Assembly (NCBI RefSeq): GCF_000956175.1
Contig: NZ_CP011070.1
Coordinates: forward strand, 248,001 to 312,000
Direction of reading: 5' to 3'
DNA: 64,000 bases
Origin: Nitrosopumilus adriaticus
GTDB lineage: Archaea; Thermoproteota; Nitrososphaeria; Nitrososphaerales; Nitrosopumilaceae
Shown: one piece after another, positions 1 to 6,615 of the stretch
Numbering within the stretch: position 1 is the first letter of the stretch
How the letters are laid out: every line of letters begins with the position of its first letter
Notes under the pieces: generated by a model
Database searches by the model: none
Seen by the model: only the letters and a program-made list of their open reading frames with translations
What the model was told of the DNA's origin: nothing
Made by a program: the position numbers and the translations under genes

Positions 1-201
1 AAATTACTCTTTTTTTGTAGCTGTACTGCTATAGAAATAATGACTGCTATTGGAGTTACAACATATTTGTTTTATCTTGATGAATCTATCTTAGCGTTAA
101 TCTCGATGGTTGTTTTTGGAAAATTAATTGTTTTTCATTTTGTAATGGAATACTTTGATAAACAAAATCTAAAAAAGATTCAAAATATTTCAAAAAATTG
201 A
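1..201 (+). CDS. C-terminal end of a small membrane protein (partial)
   Basis: Frame 1 is open from the first base to a TGA at 199-201, giving 66 residues. The peptide is strongly hydrophobic with two likely membrane segments (about residues 1-25 and 30-50), then a short Lys/Asn-rich tail. The start lies outside the window, so the family cannot be named. No structured terminator is seen after it; the next 130 bases are AT-rich spacer. Confidence 0.55.
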   Translation, partial: KLLFFCSCTAIEIMTAIGVTTYLFYLDESILALISMVVFGKLIVFHFVMEYFDKQNLKKIQNISKN

Positions 202-331
202 ATTTGTATTTTTTATAAATTTCTACAAATTAAAAGTATTCTTTAAAAATCATATTAAATTCATGATGTTTGAAGTTATTGAAAACTGTCATTTTAGCAT
301 AAAATAAATAAAATAAAAAAAATAAATCACA

Positions 332-745
332 CTAGTTTTTCTGTGTGATGGGATTAATCCAGGATTGGATTGTATTTTTATTCAATTCAGCAAATGCGTT
401 TATGTTATCGTTGTATGTTTTGAAATTTTGTACAGTTGCATCAATTGTTGTTTTTACAAATTGATTGTTTACTGTATTTGCTTGAACAATTTGCTTGTTG
501 GTATCAATAATTGCAGTTTTTGCAGCTTCTGGAATCTCAGTTGTGATGCCAGCTTTTTTAGCAAATTCTTGTTGTACAGATACTGATGCATTGATTGTTT
601 TTTCACAAGTTTTCATACATTCTTCTTGCAATTGTGTCATAGCTTGAAAATACTGTGGAGTGATTTTTGAAATATTTTCAAAGTATTTTTGCACATTTTG
701 CTTGTACATTGAATATACATTGTTTGATTGAGTTTGAGTACTCAT
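332..745 (-). CDS. Phasin-like all-helical small protein
   Basis: A 137-residue, Gln/Asn/Thr/Ala-rich protein with no membrane segment or signal peptide. Composition predicts long amphipathic helices: an N-terminal one with Tyr and Gln (about 10-50), a Lys/Glu/Gln stretch (55-75) and a C-terminal helix ending in a conserved-looking W-I-N-P. This resembles the phasin superfamily, whose members coat polyhydroxyalkanoate granules, but I cannot confirm the family from sequence alone. A TATA-like run at 767-774 lies about 25 nt before the ATG, suggesting leaderless transcription, and four 10-bp repeats sit just upstream of it. A second protein of similar character lies at 4143-4619. Confidence 0.7.
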   Translation of the reverse strand: MSTQTQSNNVYSMYKQNVQKYFENISKITPQYFQAMTQLQEECMKTCEKTINASVSVQQEFAKKAGITTEIPEAAKTAIIDTNKQIVQANTVNNQFVKTTIDATVQNFKTYNDNINAFAELNKNTIQSWINPITQKN

Positions 746-766
746 ACAATCATAATTCTGTACTGG

Positions 767-774
767 TATATATA
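767..774 (-). promoter_or_regulatory. TATA box of the phasin-like gene
   Basis: An alternating T/A octamer centred about 25 nt upstream of the minus-strand ATG at 745, the spacing expected for a leaderless archaeal transcript. It is read in the divergent gap between the genes at 745 (minus) and 821 (plus). Confidence 0.5.
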
Positions 775-776
775 CT

Positions 777-816
777 ATTGGTAATGATTGGTAATTAATG
801 GTAATAATTGGTTATG
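777..816. repeat. Four tandem 10-bp repeats in a divergent promoter
   Basis: Consecutive decamers ATTGGTAATG (777), ATTGGTAATT (787), AATGGTAATA (797) and ATTGGTTATG (807) follow each other with exactly one helical turn per unit. They fill the space between the TATA box of the minus-strand phasin-like gene and the ATG of the plus-strand gene at 821. The position, upstream of TATA for one gene and over the expected promoter of the other, suggests a cooperative regulator-binding array. Function is inferred. Confidence 0.6.
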
Positions 817-820
817 AATT

Positions 821-1552
821 ATGACTCAAGGGATTGAACAAATGTATCTATACTTTCAAAAGAATAAAACACAATTCATTCATAATTCTGTAATGGAAGT
901 TGCTCAGAATGAATGCTACATCGAATTATCTAGTTTTGGTGATTTAGCAAGATATGCTTGCGCATTTCGAGAATATCCTAGAAGAGTATATTCTCAAGAA
1001 CTAGACGATTTGAGAATTATTTCAAGCAGTTTTGCACTGGCAAATACTTTATTGATTTTTTATGCCCCTATGCCAAAAATTGGTAGATATGTTTCATATC
1101 AAGTAAAAGGCGATAAAGAAATTTGTGATATTGTAGAATCTACAAAAAATATCTCTCACTATGCCCCTATTGTTCATATGGAATCAGAAATTTCACCCCT
1201 TCCAGTAAAATCCAAAAAACTCTCAGATCAGTTTCATCCAATCCAAGTTAAAGATTTGGGAAGCTTAGCTCGATTGACATATGATCCAGAATACCCCGAT
1301 GAATCTAATCTTACTCTCTATATACTTCATCAAAAAGACTCTTGGGTTATTGGATACATTACATCATTGGAAATGGATGAAGTTTTTTATAATTTCAATT
1401 ATGTTAAATTAGATTTTGAACCTTCAAAACATTTTCTAAAATATCAGGGAAATCTAGGAAAAGATCCTGAATTTTCTAATACCATTGAACATGGGTTCTC
1501 ATATTTACCAATAATTAAAATCAAAACCACTCCCTCGATTTTTGGATTTTAA
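821..1552 (+). CDS. Hypothetical soluble protein, 243 aa
   Basis: I do not recognise a family. The protein is soluble, without signal peptide or membrane helix, and mixes alpha/beta-type sequence with many aromatic residues. The N-terminal part (1-110) and the C-terminal part (130-243, containing a W-V-I-G-Y segment) look like two domains joined by a Pro/Ser/Lys linker. The ATG lies 5 nt after a set of four 10-bp repeats shared with the divergent phasin-like gene, so the two may be co-regulated. It converges on the gene ending at 1564. Confidence 0.75.
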   Translation: MTQGIEQMYLYFQKNKTQFIHNSVMEVAQNECYIELSSFGDLARYACAFREYPRRVYSQELDDLRIISSSFALANTLLIFYAPMPKIGRYVSYQVKGDKEICDIVESTKNISHYAPIVHMESEISPLPVKSKKLSDQFHPIQVKDLGSLARLTYDPEYPDESNLTLYILHQKDSWVIGYITSLEMDEVFYNFNYVKLDFEPSKHFLKYQGNLGKDPEFSNTIEHGFSYLPIIKIKTTPSIFGF

Positions 1553-1563
1553 AGTTAGTCTAA

Positions 1564-2247
1564 TTATTGCCAGGTTATTAGTTCTTTAATTTTTTTCCTT
1601 GATTCTTCAACTAATCGTTTCATAACTGGGATGTAAATTTCAGATGCATATGCAATTTCAATGTCAATATGATTTTCAATATCTAAAAATGTAGATGCGA
1701 TTATTTGATTTTGCCCAACTTTAGGCTCATTTTTTTCGTTTCTTTTATGATTGATTATTTCTAAAAATATCGGTAACTGTCTTTTTATTTCAATGTCTAA
1801 TTCTTCCTTCATTCGAAGTTTTCCATTACTTAGATTAACTTTGATCTTTTGATTAATATCGTCTTTGTATCGGTCTGATGCTCTAATCATTATCTTAATT
1901 TCGGGAATTTTTTGTGATTTATTCTTAAAATCACATATTTTTTTTATAAAATTTGGATATGGATTTTCATGTTCTTGATTAAATTTTTGTGAAAACCACT
2001 CTGAGAATTTTATTGCATTTTTATCATTTTTCATTTTTGCTTTCTCACTAAATTTTTTTTGTGAGATTTTTCCAACAATAAATAGACCAAAATCTCTGTT
2101 TGCTTCATTGAAAATATCCTCATAAGTATTGTTTACTGAATCTACGTATTGATTAAAAAAATGATTTACATAAAATGGATCAGGATCATATTTTTTAATC
2201 TGTTTTAGATAAATTTCACAATTTTTTATTTTTTCTTCAATATTCAT
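1564..2247 (-). CDS. Hypothetical charged helical protein, 227 aa
   Basis: Unrecognised. It is rich in Lys, Glu, Ile and Asn, mostly helical by composition, with no membrane segment. Residues 20-60 hold an aromatic patch around F-F-N-Q-Y. The C-terminal third ends in a charged helix followed by T-W-Q. The start codon overlaps the stop of the upstream gene (2244-2651) by 4 nt (ATGA), so the pair is an operon and probably acts together. The two-gene arrangement recalls toxin-antitoxin pairs, but I see no diagnostic motif and do not claim it. Confidence 0.7.
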   Translation of the reverse strand: MNIEEKIKNCEIYLKQIKKYDPDPFYVNHFFNQYVDSVNNTYEDIFNEANRDFGLFIVGKISQKKFSEKAKMKNDKNAIKFSEWFSQKFNQEHENPYPNFIKKICDFKNKSQKIPEIKIMIRASDRYKDDINQKIKVNLSNGKLRMKEELDIEIKRQLPIFLEIINHKRNEKNEPKVGQNQIIASTFLDIENHIDIEIAYASEIYIPVMKRLVEESRKKIKELITWQ

Positions 2248-2651
2248 TGATCTTTGCCAGATTCAAGATTTAGATATTTAGATTGAGCTTTCAAACTTGT
2301 TGCTAATTCTTTGAAAATCTCATTAACACTTACATCTACTAAATTAATAGTTGCATTTTCCTTAACAATTTGTTTTTCAAATTTTTCTTTTATTGCAAAA
2401 GATACTGATGACCAATGTAAAATCCCTTTCAATTGCTCTTCAGCCGTGACATTTGTAGTGGGAAAATTTGCTGGTGAAAAGACTATCCCATTTGTCCATT
2501 GCATTGTAGGTATTCCTCCACCTGATGATCTTGTACTAAATGCTATTTGTTTTACCCAATCATCAAATTGATATTCAATTACCTCATGAATTATCAATTT
2601 TTTCCAAGGTTCTATTGATATTTCCATTTGATTATGTCTGCTGTCTTCCAA
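2244..2651 (-). CDS. Hypothetical protein, 135 aa, first gene of a pair
   Basis: Unrecognised. A Gly-rich turn (S-S-G-G-G-I-P, about 43-49) and two Trp residues sit in what looks like a beta-rich N-terminal part; residues 75-135 look helical. The ATG at 2651 gives the longest form; a second in-frame Met at residue 9 is an alternative start. It is translationally coupled to the downstream gene through a 4-nt overlap. No signal peptide or membrane helix. Confidence 0.65.
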   Translation of the reverse strand: MEDSRHNQMEISIEPWKKLIIHEVIEYQFDDWVKQIAFSTRSSGGGIPTMQWTNGIVFSPANFPTTNVTAEEQLKGILHWSSVSFAIKEKFEKQIVKENATINLVDVSVNEIFKELATSLKAQSKYLNLESGKDQ

Positions 2652-2767
2652 TTATAATCTTATTTCTATCTATTTCATTTTTTTAAAACGTTATAGACAA
2701 ATCACTAGATCAGAATTTTCTTGATTCTAATTGCTTATTTACTAGACATCAATCATTATTTTTTATA

Positions 2768-4137
2768 ATGGATGAATGGGCTGACTATTTAATTTCTGAA
2801 GTCAGTTATGATTCTGAGCATTTGATCAACGTTGCATTACGGCATCAAGAAACAAAACAGGGAATTACTAAAGGAAAACCAGTAGATCGTTTAACTATTG
2901 CATCTGATATCAAGAATGGATTAATTTACATCACCATCTACAGTGGAAAAAATTCCTGGAAAAAAGGACATAAAATTCAAACATTTTCAATTGAAGGTAC
3001 TCCATATCTTAGAATTGATGGAAATAAAGTAAAATTAGATTATCTTGGAGACATCCGAGAATTTCCAATTCCTAAATCTGAATTAACCGAAAAAGAGTCA
3101 CTACCAGAACCAATCACTGAACCAGAACCCCCTTCCAGTCCAAGAGGTTCATTACCAAAAGATTCAACAGAAGAGCTTCCTCAAGAACTAGATCTTGCAC
3201 CAGAACCAATCACTGAACCAGAACCCCCTTCCAGTCCAAGAGGTTCATTACCAAAAGATTCAACAGAAGAGCTTCCTCAAGAACTAGATCTTGCACCAGA
3301 ACCAATCACTGAACCAGAACCCCCTTCCAGTCCAAGAGGTTCATTACCAAAGATTCAACAGAAGAGCTTCCTCAAGAACTAGATCTTGCACCAGAACCAA
3401 TCACTGAACCAGAAGAGGAAGAAGCTACTCCTGAACAATTAGCTAGATTAGAGCAATTAGAAAAACAAATTGAAAAATTAGAGTCACTACCAGAACCAAT
3501 CACTGAACCAGAACCCCCTTCCAGTCCAAGAGGTTCATTACCAAAAGATTCAACAGAAGAGCTTCCTCAAGAACTAGATCTTGCACCAGAACCAATCACT
3601 GAACCAGAAGTGGAAGAAGCTACTCCTGAACAATTATCTCAATTAAATGAATTACAACAACAAATTGAAGAGTTAGAAAATATTCTATCAACTAATGTTA
3701 TATCTACAACTGAACCAGAAGTGGAAGAAGCTACTCCTGAACAATTATCTCAATTAAATGAATTACAACAACAAAATGAAGAGTTAGAAAATATTCTATC
3801 GTCTAAACTAAACCCCACTAAAGATAACCTTGTCAAATCAACTTCTAATGCAAAGAAATCCTCAAAATCAACTGATAAAAAAATTGAACAGAAAATTCTT
3901 AAAACTTTACAAAAGCAAAATCAAAAACTTGATGATATTGAGAATAAACTTCATAAATCGACTATTGAAAAAACTATAGAATCTAGTCAGATTGATGCAT
4001 ATTGTGTGAAATGTAAAACAAAAAGAATTATTGAGAATCCTGAAGAAACAACTATGAAAAATGGTAGGCCTGCAATTCGTGGTAAATGTTCAGTTTGTAA
4101 ATGTAAAGTTTTTAGAATTGTTAAAAAGAAAAAATAA
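2768..4137 (+). CDS. Repeat-rich coiled-coil protein with C-terminal zinc ribbon, frameshifted
   Basis: Two open frames (2768-3382 and 3610-4137, the latter open upstream through the repeats) are parts of one gene. Residues 1-105 form a unique domain beginning M-D-E-W-A-D-Y. Then come near-identical 32-residue Pro/Glu repeats, 37-residue coiled-coil repeats, a Lys/Ser-rich linker, and a zinc ribbon with C-V-K-C and C-S-V-C-K-C around N-G-R-P-A (DUF5679-like). The third 96-bp repeat has AAA at 3349-3351 where its sister copies have AAAA; this lost base ends the first frame at 3382. Restoring it gives one protein of about 456 residues. Biological phase variation, real decay and assembly error are all possible. 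Confidence 0.75.
3104..3609 (+). repeat. 96-bp tandem repeats encoding Pro/Glu-rich 32-residue units
   Basis: Copies start at 3104, 3200 and 3296, then a partial at 3391, a full copy at 3490 and a partial at 3586. Full copies are identical at nucleotide level apart from one missing A in the third copy (95 bp), so they are recent duplications or kept uniform by recombination. Each unit starts with P-E-P-I-T-E-P-E-P-P. The 80-bp stretch between the third and fourth full copies encodes a variant of the Glu/Gln coiled-coil unit found downstream. Confidence 0.9.
3601..3800 (+). repeat. 111-bp repeats encoding coiled-coil units
   Basis: Copies begin at 3601 and 3712 with a period of 111 bp (37 codons); the shared 89 bp differ at one base (Ile to Asn codon). 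They encode Glu/Gln/Leu heptad-like segments, predicted to be coiled coil, just before the Lys-rich linker and zinc ribbon. A diverged relative lies at about 3407-3489. Confidence 0.85.
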
Positions 4138-4142
4138 TTTAA

Positions 4143-4619
4143 TTACATCTTACCTGATTGCCTTGCTTGATTGAATTTTTTGATAGCTTCTTGGTATGCT
4201 GCAATTGAATCATCACCTGATGTAGAAAGAAATTTTTCCCATTGTTCATTAAATTTCTTAATTGATTCAATATTGGTCTCTTTGAAAATACCTTCAATCA
4301 TCTTTGTTTGTTGCTTGATATATTGTGGTCCAATTTCTTCCCAAGTAGTCTCCCAACTTGAACTTACTTTTTTTAATAATTCTGCATCCGATTCTAATGC
4401 TTTTTGGCATGCATCATGATAAGTCATCAAAGTTTCACTGGTGGCTTTCTGCCATTGGGCTAGGGATTCTTTCCATCCATTTAATGCAGAATTATATTCC
4501 TTCCATGCTTTCTCAAATTCAGGCTTTTTTGATGTAGTAGATTTAACTTGTTTTTTTGGCTTGGATGCTGCTTTTTTAACTTGTTTCTTTTTAGCAACCG
4601 TTTTCTTTCGTGCAGCCAT
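4143..4619 (-). CDS. Phasin-like protein with Lys/Ala-rich N-terminal tail
   Basis: A 158-residue soluble protein. Residues 1-33 are a strongly basic Lys/Ala/Thr/Ser tail, like a histone H1 tail or the DNA-binding tails of some phasins. Residues 34-158 are Trp-rich amphipathic helices (E-K-A-W-K-E-Y, N-G-W-K-E-S-L, S-W-E-T-T-W-E-E). The helical body resembles phasin or PhaE-type granule proteins; the tail suggests nucleic-acid or polyanion binding. Both are inferences. It converges on the zinc-ribbon repeat gene with a 5-nt gap. Confidence 0.7.
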   Translation of the reverse strand: MAARKKTVAKKKQVKKAASKPKKQVKSTTSKKPEFEKAWKEYNSALNGWKESLAQWQKATSETLMTYHDACQKALESDAELLKKVSSSWETTWEEIGPQYIKQQTKMIEGIFKETNIESIKKFNEQWEKFLSTSGDDSIAAYQEAIKKFNQARQSGKM

Positions 4620-4693
4620 ATCTTAGTTAAAAAAATAGTAGATGTTAAATCTTTCAAAAATCTTAGGATTTGAAAAAATTATTAAATTTTTCA

Positions 4694-4849
4694 TTAAAAC
4701 TTTGATGCTTTGGAAAATTTTGGCAGGTGTTTTTTATCTTTATTTTTAAATAATTCATAGTGTTCTTTACAAAGATTTCTTGTTTCTCTAAAACTTATAC
4801 TAACTGTCTCAATTGCTTTAAATTTGCATTCTGAAATACTGCATTTCAT
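4694..4849 (-). CDS. 51-aa zinc-finger protein (small ORF)
   Basis: A short ORF read directly from the minus strand: ATG at 4849, TAA at 4696-4694. The peptide carries Cys3, Cys8, Cys27 and His30 (C-x4-C-x18-C-x2-H), a plausible single zinc site, followed by a Lys-rich tail. A TATA-like element (4873-4880) is centred about 28 nt upstream of the ATG, the spacing for a leaderless transcript. It fills an otherwise empty 300-nt gap. Function unknown; small zinc proteins of this sort are often nucleic-acid binding or regulatory. Confidence 0.6.
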   Translation of the reverse strand: MKCSISECKFKAIETVSISFRETRNLCKEHYELFKNKDKKHLPKFSKASKF

Positions 4850-4872
4850 TAGTTTGGAATACTTTCAATTAG

Positions 4873-4880
4873 TAATAAAA
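4873..4880 (-). promoter_or_regulatory. TATA-like box of the 51-aa zinc-finger gene
   Basis: TTTTATTA on the minus strand, centred about 28 nt before the ATG at 4849. Spacing fits leaderless transcription. Support comes from position only. Confidence 0.4.
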
Positions 4881-4896
4881 CTTTGAAATTCTATTA

Positions 4897-4909
4897 TTAC
4901 CGGTGGTAA
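4897..4909. promoter_or_regulatory. Small palindrome TTACC-GGT-GGTAA before a start codon
   Basis: Five-base inverted arms with a 3-nt spacer, lying 11 nt before the ATG at 4920, where transcription should begin. It could be an operator. The half-site GGTAA also appears in the repeats at 777-816 and in an imperfect inverted pair upstream of thrC near 39362-39389. Weak evidence. Confidence 0.3.
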
Positions 4910-4919
4910 CTTTTTATCA

Positions 4920-5150
4920 ATGCAAAATGTCAAAAAAAACATGAATGATGATGAAAAAGGAAAGCGATTTTTAGAATTAATTGATGAGCAAAATAATCTT
5001 CAGTGGAGTACTATTGCAAAATTGTCTTCATTAATTAAATCAGAATGGAATTCCACTAAACTCCAAAACGAACTTGAAGAATTAGTAGAAGAGCATTCAA
5101 AGATTACTAAAGAACTTAACAGTCTTGATAAAAATAACAGTATTTTATAA
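4920..5150 (+). CDS. Small charged coiled-coil protein, 76 aa
   Basis: Rich in Glu, Lys, Leu and Asn with heptad-like spacing of Leu/Ile across residues 15-70, so probably one long helix or a helical hairpin. No Cys, signal peptide or membrane segment. A second in-frame Met (residue 8) is an alternative start. The 3' end overlaps the convergent heme O synthase gene by 6 nt. No family recognised. Confidence 0.55.
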   Translation: MQNVKKNMNDDEKGKRFLELIDEQNNLQWSTIAKLSSLIKSEWNSTKLQNELEELVEEHSKITKELNSLDKNNSIL

Positions 5151-6074
5151 CGCCGAATCTACCATTAATGCAATAAATAATACTGCCAAATATGGGCTTG
5201 AAAATTTAAACAGCGTCCATGAAGCCTTTTCCATAGGTTTGGCTATGACCCAAACTGATAAACCAATCATTAATGCACCTGATGCAATTGCAGTCCATAG
5301 ATATACACTACCTACCATTGCATCTCCACTTTCTGTACTAATAAAAAATGGCGCAATTGAAAATAAAACCATGACAACAGTAGATCCTGCAATTGCTCGT
5401 GCTGATGTTTTTTCAGATTGTACTGCTGTTAGCATTGGAACATTTACTTTGTTATAATCATCTTTGAAATGTAATGTTAAAGCCCATATGTGCATTGGAA
5501 TCCAAATGAATACTAATCCTGCCATTGCAAGTCCCATTGTCCATAAATCTGACATGCTAACAGCTACCCAACCAATCATTGGAGGTGAACCGCCACACAG
5601 TCCTCCCAAAATTATGTTAGTTCTAGAATTTCGTTTTAGGGCATATGAATAAACTAGAATGTTATTTACTAATCCAAATGCAATGAATCCAGTTGCCCAT
5701 AAGCCTTGTTCAAATGTGGTAGTGAATGAAATTCCAAATGCTAAAACTAATGATATTCCTGCTAATGCCAGTCCAAAATTTCTTGCTTTTTCAGCAGGAT
5801 AGATTCTTTTTGATGGGAGAGGTCTTCCTTTTGTTCTTTCCATAATTGCATCAATATCCCTGTCATGATAGTTAGTCAATGTATTTGCAGCAGCTGATCC
5901 TGCAGCAACTGAAAATAGCATAAGTAACCAAGTGGCTGGAGAAATTTCAATATCATAAATGTTAGATGCTGTTAATGCTGCGCCAAATGCAGTAAAAACA
6001 AGCAAATACCAAATTTTTGGTTTTGTTAATTCATAATAAACTGCAACTCTGGATTCAGACTTTTGCTTTTGCAA
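5145..6074 (-). CDS. ctaB: Protoheme IX farnesyltransferase (heme O synthase)
   Basis: UbiA-superfamily integral membrane prenyltransferase, 309 aa, the usual length. It transfers a farnesyl group from farnesyl diphosphate to protoheme, making heme O, the precursor of heme A for the terminal oxidase. The first Asp-rich motif (N-Y-H-D-R-D-I-D with E-R-T-K-G-R-P-L-P, about 68-88) and the second (K-D-D-Y, about 205) bind the diphosphate through Mg2+; the Y-S-Y-A-L-K-R segment with G-G-S-P-P is typical of CtaB. Around nine membrane helices are expected. Start is a TTG, 2 nt after the stop of the Lrp-type gene, so the two form an operon. Confidence 0.93.
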   Translation of the reverse strand: MQKQKSESRVAVYYELTKPKIWYLLVFTAFGAALTASNIYDIEISPATWLLMLFSVAAGSAAANTLTNYHDRDIDAIMERTKGRPLPSKRIYPAEKARNFGLALAGISLVLAFGISFTTTFEQGLWATGFIAFGLVNNILVYSYALKRNSRTNIILGGLCGGSPPMIGWVAVSMSDLWTMGLAMAGLVFIWIPMHIWALTLHFKDDYNKVNVPMLTAVQSEKTSARAIAGSTVVMVLFSIAPFFISTESGDAMVGSVYLWTAIASGALMIGLSVWVIAKPMEKASWTLFKFSSPYLAVLFIALMVDSAL

Positions 6075-6076
6075 TA

Positions 6077-6544
6077 TTAGTCACTACCCTTTGATGGCAT
6101 ATATGGCATTGCTTTCATACGTGATTTCATCTCAATAAAGGATTCTGAAGACTGAATTCCTTCAATTCTACCAATACGTTCTGAGACCATTTTATGCATC
6201 TGATCCAATGATTTTGAATACATGGTTACCAAAATATCAAATCTTCCAGTGACTTCTGCTACTTCTCTTACTCCATCAATTTTGAATAATTCATCAATTA
6301 TGTGATCTCGTTTTTTTGTATCCATATTTATTCCAGTTAATGCTTTAACATTATACCCAAGTTGGGCATCATTAACATCAATTGTAAATCGCTCAATTAA
6401 TTTTCTTTTCACTAATCTTTTGATTCTTGAATATACTACTGATGAATTGACATTAATTTTCTTTGATAATCGAGGAACTGAAATTGATGCATCATTAGAT
6501 AATTCTGATAAGATTTGTAAATCTAAGTCGTCTACTTTTACCGT
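6077..6544 (-). CDS. Lrp/AsnC-family regulator with apparent ACG start
   Basis: Without a long upstream extension this gene would start at GTG 6412 and lack its DNA-binding half. The same frame continues upstream for 44 codons to an ACG (6544-6542), preceded by an in-frame TAA, and encodes a full winged-helix domain (D-L-D-L-Q-I-L-S-E-L, then S-V-V-Y-S-R-I-K-R-L). The rest is the RAM/AsnC ligand-binding domain (about 65-145). From ACG the protein is 155 aa, the normal Lrp size. No ATG, GTG or TTG exists between the stop and 6412. A TTTATAAG box at 6585-6578 lies about 38 nt upstream. It precedes ctaB, which it may control. Confidence 0.8.
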   Translation of the reverse strand, partial: TVKVDDLDLQILSELSNDASISVPRLSKKINVNSSVVYSRIKRLVKRKLIERFTIDVNDAQLGYNVKALTGINMDTKKRDHIIDELFKIDGVREVAEVTGRFDILVTMYSKSLDQMHKMVSERIGRIEGIQSSESFIEMKSRMKAMPYMPSKGSD

Positions 6545-6577
6545 TTAAAACACCTGAGTCGATCTAGATTTCTGGTT

Positions 6578-6585
6578 CTTATAAA
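6578..6585 (-). promoter_or_regulatory. TATA box of the lrp-ctaB operon
   Basis: TTTATAAG on the minus strand, the same octamer found before the Rieske and cupredoxin genes. Its centre lies about 38 nt upstream of the ACG at 6544, so a transcript would begin roughly a dozen bases before that codon and include the whole helix-turn-helix region. Confidence 0.55.
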
Positions 6586-6615
6586 GTTATTATTGTAAAA
6601 ATTACAAAAAATTAT

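Noticed and set aside
1564-2651. Toxin-antitoxin module
   Set aside because: Only gene order and overlap suggest it; no toxin fold, catalytic motif or DNA-binding domain can be identified.
2768-3382. Treating the N-terminal repeat fragment as a complete 204-aa protein
   Set aside because: Its last residues are out-of-frame translation of a repeat whose sister copies are in frame, and the true continuation is open downstream.
3104-3609. CRISPR-like array
   Set aside because: The repeats are 96 bp, directly adjacent without unique spacers, and lie in a coding frame.
6077-6412. A 111-aa stand-alone RAM-domain protein starting at GTG
   Set aside because: The upstream 44 codons encode a complete helix-turn-helix in the same frame, so the gene is a full Lrp protein with a start-codon problem.
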